Assembly: GCF_900446215.1 (NCBI RefSeq)
Contig: NZ_UAQZ01000007.1
Span: forward strand, 310,001-374,000
Direction: 5' to 3'
DNA from: Burkholderia cenocepacia
GTDB taxonomy: Bacteria; Pseudomonadota; Gammaproteobacteria; Burkholderiales; Burkholderiaceae
DNA length: 64,000 nucleotides
In this document: one piece after another, positions 45,039-53,630 of the stretch
Layout: every line of letters begins with the position of its first letter
Numbering within the stretch: position 1 is the stretch's first letter
Position numbers and translations under genes: made by a program
Notes under the pieces: generated by a model
Databases searched by the model: none
The model's input: only the letters and a program-made list of their open reading frames with translations
Told to the model about the DNA's origin: nothing

Positions 45039-45941
45039 TCAGGCGGCGAGCAACGCTTTCGCTTCGTCGACGGTGCGCGGCGCGGGCGTCGGTTCGAGGC
45101 CGATCATGCGCGCCGTGTTGTTGCCGAGGTAATCCTCGAGCGTGTCCTCGTCGAGATTCATCCCTTGCGGCGGGTCGAAGCACAGCACTTCGAGCAGGCG
45201 CAGCCACATGCCCGGTTCGTTCGGCGGCGTGTCGGAGCCGAACAGGATCTTGTGCTTCGGCAGCACCTTCGCGAATTCGACGATGCGTGATTGCAGGCAC
45301 CAGCCCGATTCGCAATACACGTTCGGCAGATCCATCGCGAGCTGGAACGGCTCGAAGCAATAGACGCCGCCCGTCTGCACACCGAAGTGCGCCATGATGA
45401 AATTGACCGTCGGGAATTCCTTGATCATCGGCACCCACTCGGTCGGGATGCTGTACGGGCCGTCGCCGGTATGCAGCTTCACGAGCACGCCGAGTTCCGC
45501 GCATTTCTTCAGCGCGGGACGCAGCCAGTCGAGCGCGCGGTCGGGCCGGTACGCATGCATGTTGGCCTGGAATTGCACCATCCTGAAGCCGAGCTTGCGC
45601 ACGTAGTGATCGATTGCGTTCACGCCGTTCTCCACGCCGCAGCGTGGGTTGTAGACGAAGCAGCCGATGAAGCGGTCGGGATGCCGGTGCACCATCTCGA
45701 CCGTGTACGCCATGTACGCGTCGATCGATTCGGTGCCCGACTTTTCGCCGTCGGTATACGTATAGATGGTGTTGCCTTGCGGTGGCTGGATGAACGCCTT
45801 GTCCACGCGGCGCGGCTTGCCGTTGATGAGGAACGGGCCGTTCATCGTCTCGATCAGGCGTTCGCCGGTGAACGGCGGGCCGTCGTGGCGCCACGCGAGG
45901 TCGACGAGATTCGTCGGGTAACAGCTGGTGTCGATGATCAT
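45039..45941 (-). CDS. Amidohydrolase-2 family paralogue lacking the HxH metal motif (paralogue 2)
   Basis: A 300-residue paralogue of the neighbouring amidohydrolase with the same length and nearly all the same motifs (FTGERLIETMNGPFLING, LHTGDGP, AHFGVQTGG, FGSDTPPNEPGMW, in order). The N-terminal metal motif DTHLHP is changed to DTSCYP, so both histidines are lost, while the later His and Asp ligands remain. It may bind metal differently, or be a non-catalytic partner that forms mixed oligomers with the intact paralogue. It is the first gene of the eight-gene operon and starts 241 bp from a divergent LysR gene. The frame is intact, which argues against simple decay. Confidence 0.8.
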   Translation of the reverse strand: MIIDTSCYPTNLVDLAWRHDGPPFTGERLIETMNGPFLINGKPRRVDKAFIQPPQGNTIYTYTDGEKSGTESIDAYMAYTVEMVHRHPDRFIGCFVYNPRCGVENGVNAIDHYVRKLGFRMVQFQANMHAYRPDRALDWLRPALKKCAELGVLVKLHTGDGPYSIPTEWVPMIKEFPTVNFIMAHFGVQTGGVYCFEPFQLAMDLPNVYCESGWCLQSRIVEFAKVLPKHKILFGSDTPPNEPGMWLRLLEVLCFDPPQGMNLDEDTLEDYLGNNTARMIGLEPTPAPRTVDEAKALLAA

Positions 45942-46082
45942 CTACTCGATCTCCTTGAGAGGAACCGGAAAAGCCGGTTGCCGGGTCGCGGGCAGGCACG
46001 TCGATGAAGCGACCTGTCGGTCGGATTCATGCGGCCCTTTGCAAGGCGCTTTTTTTTCGCGCCTTCCCCTCGCCGGCATCGA

Positions 46083-46126
46083 GTGACACACTGCGGCGTG
46101 CACTGCTGCTTGAGACCGAGTGTCAC
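46083..46126. promoter_or_regulatory. Inverted repeat between the operon and the divergent LysR gene
   Basis: Seven-bp perfect arms GTGACAC and GTGTCAC are separated by 30 bp, about 57 bp upstream of the LysR start and 140 bp upstream of the divergent operon. Widely spaced half-sites are typical of LysR recognition and activation sites, so this is a candidate binding region. A TACAAT at 46143-46148 may be the LysR -10 element. Confidence 0.4.
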
Positions 46127-46182
46127 AAGCCGAATGTGCTCTGTACAATATTTTTTACTGACGCTCTTGATACGTTTGCGAT

Positions 46183-47073
46183 ATGGACATGCGTGTGTTG
46201 CGTTACTTCGCGGTGCTGGCCGACGAACTGCATTTCGGGCGCGCCGCCGCGCGGCTCCATATCTCCCAGCCGCCGCTGAGCCAGCAGATCCGGCTGCTGG
46301 AAGAGCAGCTCGGCACCGCGCTGTTCGTGCGCTCGCAGCATCGCGTCGCACTCACGGAGGCAGGGAAAACACTGAAGGAACAGGTGCCGCTGATCGTCGC
46401 GCAGTTCGATCGCGCGATCGATCTGACGCGGTGCGCGGGGCGTGGCGAAGTCGGGCGCCTCGCGGTCGGCATCATCAGCTCGGCGATGGTCGCGCCGATC
46501 CCGCACGCGTTGCGCGTGTTCGCCGAACGCCATCCGCACGTGCACTGGTCGCTGCACGAGATGACGCCGGCCGCGCAGATCGATGCGCTGAAGGAGAAGC
46601 GGCTCGACGTGTGCTTCTTCCGGCTGTTCCAGGACGATCCGTCGATCCGCAGCGAGATCGTCGTGCGCGAGACGGCCGTGGCCGTGCTGCCGCCAGGCCA
46701 TCCGCTCGCATCACGCGCTGCGATCGCGCTCGGCGAGCTGGCCGGCGAGCAGTTCGTGTCGTTCGGCCTGCGGCATTCGCAACTGGCGCGCTTCCTGCAG
46801 CAGAGTTGCGTCGATGCGCGCTTCACGCCGCGGATCGCGCACGAGGTCGTCGAGGTGCACACGCTGCTGTCGCTGGTGCGCGAAGGGCTGGGCGTCGCGC
46901 TGCTGCCGGCGTCGTCGCGGCAGATCTCGACGGGCGGCGTCGCGTTCGTGCCGCTGTTGCCGCCGGCGCTCGAGGTATCGCTGCAGGCGCGTTACCGCGC
47001 GGACGATACGTCGGCGGTGCTCGGCGCATTTCTCGATACCGTGCGCGAGGTCGCGGCGGAATTCACCGCCTGA
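46183..47073 (+). CDS. LysR-family regulator, probable controller of the eight-gene operon
   Basis: A 296-residue LysR protein of the BenM/CatM-like group. The helix-turn-helix is at about 1-60 (MRVLRYFAVLADELHFGRAA, then LHISQPPLSQQIRLLE), and the effector domain spans about 88-290. It is divergent from the amidohydrolase paralogue 2 gene with 241 bp between starts and a LysR-like dyad in the gap, the classical arrangement for an activator of an adjacent catabolic operon. BenM-group members often sense aromatic or muconate-like acids, which fits an operon with several decarboxylase candidates. The inducer is unknown. Confidence 0.83.
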   Translation: MDMRVLRYFAVLADELHFGRAAARLHISQPPLSQQIRLLEEQLGTALFVRSQHRVALTEAGKTLKEQVPLIVAQFDRAIDLTRCAGRGEVGRLAVGIISSAMVAPIPHALRVFAERHPHVHWSLHEMTPAAQIDALKEKRLDVCFFRLFQDDPSIRSEIVVRETAVAVLPPGHPLASRAAIALGELAGEQFVSFGLRHSQLARFLQQSCVDARFTPRIAHEVVEVHTLLSLVREGLGVALLPASSRQISTGGVAFVPLLPPALEVSLQARYRADDTSAVLGAFLDTVREVAAEFTA

Positions 47074-47083
47074 AGCGCGCGGG

Positions 47084-47977
47084 TCAGCGCGCGAGCGATT
47101 GCATGACCAGCGCGCCGATCGCGTCGATCAGCGGTTTCACGCGTGCGTGCCGCTCGCGCGGCCAGATCGCATGGAGGTTGTAGTGGGTCGGAATCGCGAT
47201 CGTGCAGAGCTCGACGAGCCGGCCGTCGCGCAACGCATCGGCGGCGAGCAGCCCGCGCACCAGTCCCGCGCCGCACCCTGACGCCAGCGTCGCGACGAGC
47301 CCGGCCGCGTTGTCGAACACGGCGATCGTCTCCGGTTCGACGGGCGCCAGCCCGGCCGCTTCGAGCCACGGAATCCACGAACGCTTCGTATAGCCGAGCA
47401 GCGGCAGCTCCAGCACCTGCTCGGGCGCGAGCGGCGCGGCGAGCCCGTAGCGGGCGAGCAGTGCCGGTGCGGCCATCGCGGTCAGCCGGTCGGGGCAGAC
47501 CAGTGCACTGTCCACGCCTTCCCATTCCCCGTAGCCATAGCGCAGCGCAATATCGACACGATCGAACGCATCGCGGTCGTGGCGCGGCGCGGACAGCACC
47601 GTCAGCGTCGTGCCGTCGAGCGTGCGCATCAGTTCCGGCAGCCGTGCGGGCAGCCAACCCTGCATCAGTTCGGGATCGACGTCGAGCCGGAGCGACGGCG
47701 CGGTCGTGCGCCCCTTGACCGACGACAGCGCGCGATCGATCTGTTCGAGCCCGTCCGACAACTGGTTCGCGAACAGCGTCCCCGCGTCGGTCAGGATCAC
47801 GCGGCCGCCGGCCCGCGCGAACAGCGGCTGGCCGATGAATTCCTCGAGCGAGCGGATCTGCTGGCTGATCGCGCTGTGCGTGAGCGCCAGCTGACGCGCC
47901 GCGCTCGAAAAACTGCCGACCCGCGCGGCCTGCAGGAACGCCTGCATCGACTGGATCGAAGGGTATCGCTTGAGCAT
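47084..47977 (-). CDS. LysR-family regulator (GcvA-like), divergent from the molybdenum hydroxylase genes
   Basis: A 297-residue LysR protein. The DNA-binding domain reads IQSMQAFLQAARVGSFSSAA followed by LALTHSAISQQIRSLEEFIG, the form seen in GcvA-like members. The effector domain follows from about 92. It converges with the BenM-like LysR gene (10 bp between stops) and is divergent from iorA with 117 bp between starts, so it most likely controls the hydroxylase genes. The start at 47977 puts the helix-turn-helix at residues 9-60. Confidence 0.84.
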   Translation of the reverse strand: MLKRYPSIQSMQAFLQAARVGSFSSAARQLALTHSAISQQIRSLEEFIGQPLFARAGGRVILTDAGTLFANQLSDGLEQIDRALSSVKGRTTAPSLRLDVDPELMQGWLPARLPELMRTLDGTTLTVLSAPRHDRDAFDRVDIALRYGYGEWEGVDSALVCPDRLTAMAAPALLARYGLAAPLAPEQVLELPLLGYTKRSWIPWLEAAGLAPVEPETIAVFDNAAGLVATLASGCGAGLVRGLLAADALRDGRLVELCTIAIPTHYNLHAIWPRERHARVKPLIDAIGALVMQSLAR

Positions 47978-48094
47978 CTGTTAGTCCGACTGACAGGGAT
48001 TCGACGAAATGATCGCTGGCGTGGCCGCCCATCGCGTTTCGATAATGCTCCGAAACCGCGCACCGCCCCATGAATGTGAATCAGGAGACTGCAC

Positions 48095-48589
48095 ATGATC
48101 GACATCGTCGTGAACGATACACGCCATTCGCTCGAGAATGTACCGGACGACATGCCATTGCTGTGGGTGCTGCGCGACCGGCTCAGGCTCACCGGCACGA
48201 AGTTCGGCTGCGGCAAGGGCCTGTGCGGCGCGTGCACCGTGCATCTCGAAGGGCAGGCCGTGCGGTCGTGCCTGATCCCCGCTGTCGCCGCGAACGGGCG
48301 GCACGTGACGACGATCGAAGGGCTGTCGCCGGACGGGCGCCATCCGCTGCAGCTTGCATGGGTGGCGGAGGACGTGCCGCAATGCGGCTATTGCCAGCCA
48401 GGGCAGCTGATGCAGGCCGCCGCGCTGCTGAACGGCGGGCAGCCGGTGGATGACGCGGCGATCGTGTCGGCGATGTCGGGCAACATCTGCCGCTGCGGCA
48501 CCTATGCACGGATTCACCGTGCGATCAGGCGTGCGGCCGCCGGCGATCCGGCGTTGAAGGCTGCCGCCGAACCCGTGAAGGAGGCGTGA
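48095..48589 (+). CDS. iorA: Molybdenum hydroxylase [2Fe-2S] subunit (isoquinoline 1-oxidoreductase alpha type)
   Basis: A 164-residue iron-sulfur subunit. The plant-type cluster cysteines are in [13 protein letters not shown] plus a following Cys in VRSCLIP, and the second cluster in CGYCQPGQ and CRCGTY. It transfers electrons from the molybdenum site of the large subunit encoded 1 bp downstream. Two-subunit enzymes of this class, without a flavin subunit, oxidise N-heterocycles such as isoquinoline, or aldehydes, and pass electrons to a membrane acceptor. CAGGAG precedes the ATG. The gene symbol reflects family, not a proven substrate. Confidence 0.85.
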   Translation: MIDIVVNDTRHSLENVPDDMPLLWVLRDRLRLTGTKFGCGKGLCGACTVHLEGQAVRSCLIPAVAANGRHVTTIEGLSPDGRHPLQLAWVAEDVPQCGYCQPGQLMQAAALLNGGQPVDDAAIVSAMSGNICRCGTYARIHRAIRRAAAGDPALKAAAEPVKEA

Positions 48590-48590
48590 C

Positions 48591-50837
48591 ATGCGCGACG
48601 ATCACGCAACGGATGCACCGGGCACCGACGACACGCCGCGTCGTCGCTTTCTCAAACAGACTTCCGCGCTGCTCGCCGCCGGCATCGCGATCGGTTTCCG
48701 GATGCCCGATGCGGCGGCCGCGGGCAAGCGTGCGAGCGGCGATCCGCATCCGTCCGCGGGCGAATTCGAACCGAACGCATGGGTGCGCGTGCTGCCCGAC
48801 GACACGATCAAGCTGGTCGTGCACAAGCACGATTCGGGCACCGGCACGCGTACCGCGCTCGCGGCGGTGGTGGCGGAGGAACTCGACGTCGATCCGTTTC
48901 GCGTCGACGTGATCACGCCGGAAGATCCGTTCTTCGCCGACTACATCCATCCGCTGTGGAAGGTGTTCTCGACCGGCGGCAGCACGAGCGTCGCGATGGA
49001 ATACGAGCGGTTGCGTCGCGCGGGTGCGACTGCGCGGGCGATGCTGGTGGCCGCGGCGGCGCGGCAATGGAGCGTGCCCGCCTCGACGTGCACGACGGCC
49101 GATGGCGCCGTGCTGCATGCGGCGAGCGGGCGCCGTGCGACATACGGGTCGCTCGCGCGGGCCGCCGCGCAACTGCCAGCACCGACGCAGGTCGCGCTGA
49201 AGGACCCCGCGCAGTTCCGCTACATCGGCAAGCTGCGCAGCAAGCGCGGCGCCGCGCAGAAGGCCGATGGTTCGTTTCCGTACAGCATCGACGTGTCGCT
49301 GCCCGGGATGCGGGTGGCGGTCGTCACGCGCGCGCCGGTGATCGACGGACGCGTGCGCAGCGTCGACGCGAAGGCCGCGCTGGCGATTCCCGGCGTGCGC
49401 GAGGTATTGCAGATTCCGCCGCGCCCCGACGTGCTCGGCGGCAACCAGGCCGGCGTCGCGGTGCTCGCGGACGATTACTGGTCGGCCCACAAGGGACAGG
49501 CCGCGTTGACGATCGAATGGGAGGACAGCCTGTTCGAGACGTTCGACAGCGGCACGCTCGCCGCGCGTCAGGCGGCGTGGATCGACGATCCGACCGCGCG
49601 CGTCGTACCGACGATCGCCGACGGCGATCCCGCGCGTGCGAAAGCGCCCGGCGCACGCACGATCGAAGCGTCGTATTCGATGCCGCACAAGGCCGCGAAT
49701 CCGCTGGAACCGATCAACCTCACCGTGTGGGCGCACGACGGCGGCATCGAATACTGGGGCGGGCTGCAGGTGCCGTCCACCGCGATGGAAGCGGCCGACG
49801 TGATCGGCGGCATTCCCGCACATCGCGTGACGTTGCACGAGCTCGTGTCGGGCGGCAGTTTCGGCGCGCGCGAAGCGAAGTACTGGCTGTTCGAGGCGAC
49901 GTGGCTCGCGGTGAAGACGGGCAAGCCCGTGAAGCTGATGAACAGCCGCGAGGACGAGATGCGCGCGTTGTTCTATCACGCGGCGAGCCACCACCGTGCG
50001 CGTGCGGTGCTCGATGCGCAGGGCAATCTCGCGTCGCTGTGGCTGCGTGGCGTGATGCCCGCGTCGCCGCAGCAGTGGGAGCCCGGTTATCTCGAGCGCA
50101 CCGACCGGATGGACTTCAGCACGACCGAAGCGCTCACCAAATGGGAGTTCGCGTACCGTGCGCCGCATCGCGATATCGGCTGGATCCGCATGGAGACGGG
50201 CGTGCCGACAGGCTGGTTTCGCGCGGTGAGCTACATCCCGAACGTATTCGCCGTCGAATCGGTGATGGATGAAGCCGCGCATGCGGCGAAGCGCGACCCG
50301 GTCGAATTCCGGCTCGCGCACATGCATGACCGGCCACGTCATGCGGCCGTGCTGCGGGAGGCCGCGCGGCGTGCCGGCTGGGGGCAGCCGCTGCCGGACG
50401 GCGTCGCGCTCGGCGTGGCGACGAACCAGGCGTACGACAGCTATGTCGCGGTGGTCGCGCGGGTCGTGCGCCAGGACGGCGCGGTGAAGGTGGAGAAGCT
50501 CACGTGCGTGGCCGATTGCGGGATCGCGGTGTCGCCGTCGGGCGTCGACGAGCAACTGTACGGCGGGCTGATGTGGGGGCTCGGCCATGCAACCGCCGAT
50601 CGCATCGATTTCAAGCACGGCCGCGTGCAGCAGTCGAATTTCGATACGTATCGCGTGATGCGGATGCGCGACATGCCCGACACCGACATCCATGTCGTGC
50701 AGGGCGATCCGGCGAAACCGGGCGGGGTGGGGGAACTGTCGAGCCCCGCGGTGACGCCTGCGATCGCGAATGCGGTGTTCAGGCTGACGGGCAAGCGGTT
50801 GCGGGAGACGCCGTTCGATCTGTCGGCGTTGACATAG
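48591..50837 (+). CDS. iorB: Molybdenum hydroxylase large subunit (isoquinoline 1-oxidoreductase beta type)
   Basis: A 748-residue molybdopterin-cytosine-dinucleotide-type catalytic subunit. The twin-arginine leader reads RRRFLKQTSALLAAGIAIGF in register at about 18-37, so the complex is exported folded to the periplasm. The catalytic Glu lies in GGVGELSSPAV near the C terminus, and GGSFGAREAKYW is a molybdopterin-binding loop. It forms a dimer with the iron-sulfur subunit encoded 1 bp upstream. Natural substrate may be an N-heterocycle or an aldehyde. No XdhC/MocA maturation gene or cytochrome acceptor is adjacent, unlike in many such operons. Confidence 0.85.
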   Translation: MRDDHATDAPGTDDTPRRRFLKQTSALLAAGIAIGFRMPDAAAAGKRASGDPHPSAGEFEPNAWVRVLPDDTIKLVVHKHDSGTGTRTALAAVVAEELDVDPFRVDVITPEDPFFADYIHPLWKVFSTGGSTSVAMEYERLRRAGATARAMLVAAAARQWSVPASTCTTADGAVLHAASGRRATYGSLARAAAQLPAPTQVALKDPAQFRYIGKLRSKRGAAQKADGSFPYSIDVSLPGMRVAVVTRAPVIDGRVRSVDAKAALAIPGVREVLQIPPRPDVLGGNQAGVAVLADDYWSAHKGQAALTIEWEDSLFETFDSGTLAARQAAWIDDPTARVVPTIADGDPARAKAPGARTIEASYSMPHKAANPLEPINLTVWAHDGGIEYWGGLQVPSTAMEAADVIGGIPAHRVTLHELVSGGSFGAREAKYWLFEATWLAVKTGKPVKLMNSREDEMRALFYHAASHHRARAVLDAQGNLASLWLRGVMPASPQQWEPGYLERTDRMDFSTTEALTKWEFAYRAPHRDIGWIRMETGVPTGWFRAVSYIPNVFAVESVMDEAAHAAKRDPVEFRLAHMHDRPRHAAVLREAARRAGWGQPLPDGVALGVATNQAYDSYVAVVARVVRQDGAVKVEKLTCVADCGIAVSPSGVDEQLYGGLMWGLGHATADRIDFKHGRVQQSNFDTYRVMRMRDMPDTDIHVVQGDPAKPGGVGELSSPAVTPAIANAVFRLTGKRLRETPFDLSALT

Positions 50838-50934
50838 CACGCGAAAGACAGTCGCGGCGACGCGCGGCATGCGCGGCGAGGATCGTTTCGCACAACCAGG
50901 CGCTTCGCACGGGGCATGCCGTACCGGGGCCCGG

Positions 50935-52293
50935 CTAACGAACCATCGCGCGCCATTCGGCCGAGAATTGCCGCGCGGCGACGAAGCACGCGGTGTCGTC
51001 GCTGGGCGAGCCGATCAACTGCACGCCGACCGGCAGTTCACCCGACGCGAAGCACGGTGCGCTGACGACCGGCAGCCCCGCGAATGAAATCGGTTGCGTG
51101 AGCAGGCCGAGCGCCTTCGCGGGGGCGAGCGCGACGCCGTTGATATCGACGGTTGCGTCGGCGAAGTGCGGCGCCGCGCACGGCGTCGCAGCGGCCAGCA
51201 GGACGTCGTAGCACGCGAACAGCGCTTCGAGGCGCGTGCGCCACGCGGCACGGCAGGCGAGCGCCTCGCGATACACGGCGCCGGGGACGGCGAGGCCGAT
51301 TCCGATGCGCGAGCGCAGGTGTTCGGATACGAGTGCCGCCGGCCCGTCGAGCAACCCGCTATGGGCGCGTGCCAGCTCCACATTCGAGATCACGAGCGCC
51401 GCTTCGCGCACGTTCGCAACTTCGTCGCTGCCGACAGACACCGATTCGCGCGCCCGCAGGCAGGCGGCCACGCGCCGGACGGCGCGTTGCGCATCCGCAT
51501 CGGCATGTGTTTCGAAATCGCCAGTCAGCACGGCGACGCGTAGCGGCACGCCCGGATCGCGCACCGGGTTCGAGCGCGGCGCATGGGCTTCGCACAGCGT
51601 GTCGTACAGCACCGCGAGATCGTCGATATCGTTCGCGAACCCGCCGACGGTATCGAGCGATGCGGCATACGGCAGGCAGCCGGCCCGCGACAGCCGCCCG
51701 TCGCCGGGGCGGAATCCCCAGACGCCGCACAGCGCCGCCGGCGCGCGAATCGATCCGTTCGTATCGCTGCCTAGCGCGAGCGGCACGTATCCGGCGGCAA
51801 CCGCGGCGGCGGAGCCGCTCGACGAGCCGCCCGTCATGCGCGTCGGGTCGGCCGGCAGGTGCACCGCGCCATAGTGTGGATTCACGCCGGTGGCGCCGCA
51901 TGCGAGTTCGTCCATGTGGGTTGCGCCGATCGGGACCGCGCCGGCCGCACGCAATCGTGCGACCGTTGCCGCGTCGGCGCTGGCGGGTGGCAACGCGGCG
52001 CGCGCGGGCGATCCCGCGACCGTCGGGTAGCCCGCCACGTCGACATTCCACTTCACGAGGAACGGCACGCCTGCCAAGGGGCCCGGGTCGTCCCCGTCCC
52101 GCACGAGGCGGTCGACGCGCAGCGCGTCGCGCCGTGCCCGTTCGTCGAAAGTGCGTGCGCAGGCATTGATCGCGTCATCGCGCGCGGCGATGTCGGCGAG
52201 CACGGTTTGCACGAGCGACTCCGCGCTCACCCGCCCGCTGCGCACGCCCGCCGCCAATGCCAGCGCACTGCGCATCGAAGGCGCCGCGCTCAT
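50935..52293 (-). CDS. AtzE-like amidase (amidase signature family)
   Basis: A 452-residue amidase-signature enzyme. The Ser-cisSer-Lys triad is visible as Lys81 (FLVKWN), the Ser157-159 run in GGSSSGSAA, and the nucleophile Ser181 in DTNGSIRAPA. Its closest look is to 1-carboxybiuret hydrolase subunit AtzE and related enzymes acting on small amides. No AtzG-like small partner is seen. The start overlaps the MFS stop (ATGA at 52290-52293), and the operon continues upstream to a D-aminoacylase gene, so it may release ammonia from an amide made or imported with these partners. It is the last gene of the operon. Confidence 0.8.
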   Translation of the reverse strand: MSAAPSMRSALALAAGVRSGRVSAESLVQTVLADIAARDDAINACARTFDERARRDALRVDRLVRDGDDPGPLAGVPFLVKWNVDVAGYPTVAGSPARAALPPASADAATVARLRAAGAVPIGATHMDELACGATGVNPHYGAVHLPADPTRMTGGSSSGSAAAVAAGYVPLALGSDTNGSIRAPAALCGVWGFRPGDGRLSRAGCLPYAASLDTVGGFANDIDDLAVLYDTLCEAHAPRSNPVRDPGVPLRVAVLTGDFETHADADAQRAVRRVAACLRARESVSVGSDEVANVREAALVISNVELARAHSGLLDGPAALVSEHLRSRIGIGLAVPGAVYREALACRAAWRTRLEALFACYDVLLAAATPCAAPHFADATVDINGVALAPAKALGLLTQPISFAGLPVVSAPCFASGELPVGVQLIGSPSDDTACFVAARQFSAEWRAMVR

Positions 52294-53630
52294 GAGCGCA
52301 CCATGAGCCGACGCGGAATCGCCAGGATCAGCGCGGCGGCGGCGAACAGCGTGAAGGCGAGCAGCGCGACACCGAGTTCGGTGCTGCCGGTCAATCCCGT
52401 TGCATAGCCCATCAGCGTCGGCCCGAAGAATCCCGCGACGGCCGCGCCGATATTGACGAGCCCGGCGCCGCCCGCGGCCGCTTCGCCCGCGAGAATCCGC
52501 GACGGCAGGCTCCAGAACATCGCGAGCGTGCTCATGATGCCGGCCACACCCGCGGTCAGGCACGCGACCGCAAGCACGGGATGCGCGCGCATTCCGAGGC
52601 TCGCGAGCAACGCAACGCCGCCGAGCGCGACCGGCAGCGCCGTATGCCAGCGGCGCTCGCCGGTTCGCACCGAATGCTGCGCGTTCGCGACCATGGCGAC
52701 CGACGCGACCAGATACGGGAAGGCGCTGACCAGCCCGATTTCGAGGTTGTTCAGCGATCCGAGCGCCTTGACCATCGTCGGCATCCAGAACACGAGCCCG
52801 TAGTTGCCGACGTTGTAGAGGAACGACGTCGCGAACAGCAGCCACAGGGTCGGCTCGCGCAGCGCAGCGCCGAGTCGGGTACGCTTGCCGGCCGCTTCCT
52901 GAGCCATTTCCGCGTGGATCATCCGTTTTTCCGTATCGGTCAGCCAGGCTGCATCGTCGATCCGTTCCGTCACGCGGGCGAGCAGATAGCCGCCAAGCAC
53001 GATGGCGGGCAGGCCTTCGATCAGGAACATCCACTGCCAGCCGCGCAACCCGAAGCCGCCGTGCGTGGCGTCCATGATCCAGCCGGACAGCGGGCCGCCG
53101 ACGATCACGCCGAGCGGCATCGCGAGAAACAGGAACGCCATGACCTTCGCGAGCCGGTGCGAGGGAAACCACACGCTGAAGTACGCGATCACGGCCGGAA
53201 AGAAGCTTGCTTCGGTCACGCCGAGCAGGAAGCGCAACGCATAGAAGCTCGCGGTGTCGCGGGTCGCGAGCGTGGCGACCGACACGACGCCCCACGTCAG
53301 CATCGAGCCGGCGAGACAGCGCTTCACGCCGATCCGCCGCACGAGCCAGCCGGCCGGCACCTGCAGCAGCAGGTAGCCGACGAAGAACAGGCCCGCGCCG
53401 ACGCCGTAGGCCGCGTCGGTGAGATGCAGGTCGGTCACCATCTGCAGCTTCGCGAAGCCGACGTTGACACGGTCGAGATAGCCGAAGAAATAGCAGACCA
53501 GGATCAGCGGAATGATGCGTCGGCTCAGGCGCGCATAAAGTGCGTCGAGCCCGGGCGTGGCGGATTCGGCGTGCGGCCTCGAGCCGCGGTGCAAGCCGCG
53601 CGGCGTGGCGGCGCCGTTGGGATTCGTCAT
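52290..53630 (-). CDS. MFS transporter (ACS family)
   Basis: A 446-residue transporter with 12 hydrophobic segments after a cytoplasmic N-terminal tail of about 37 residues. The anion:cation symporter family marks are present: CYFFGYLDRVNVGFAKLQM in helix 1, GWLVRRIGVKR in the first cytoplasmic loop, and FLLGVTEASFFPAVIAYFSVWFP in helices 4-5, each in normal register. Such carriers import organic acids or acylated amino acids. Both ends overlap neighbours by four bases: D-aminoacylase upstream and amidase downstream. This makes it the probable importer of an N-acyl amino acid or amide for those enzymes. Confidence 0.85.
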   Translation of the reverse strand: MTNPNGAATPRGLHRGSRPHAESATPGLDALYARLSRRIIPLILVCYFFGYLDRVNVGFAKLQMVTDLHLTDAAYGVGAGLFFVGYLLLQVPAGWLVRRIGVKRCLAGSMLTWGVVSVATLATRDTASFYALRFLLGVTEASFFPAVIAYFSVWFPSHRLAKVMAFLFLAMPLGVIVGGPLSGWIMDATHGGFGLRGWQWMFLIEGLPAIVLGGYLLARVTERIDDAAWLTDTEKRMIHAEMAQEAAGKRTRLGAALREPTLWLLFATSFLYNVGNYGLVFWMPTMVKALGSLNNLEIGLVSAFPYLVASVAMVANAQHSVRTGERRWHTALPVALGGVALLASLGMRAHPVLAVACLTAGVAGIMSTLAMFWSLPSRILAGEAAAGGAGLVNIGAAVAGFFGPTLMGYATGLTGSTELGVALLAFTLFAAAALILAIPRRLMVRS

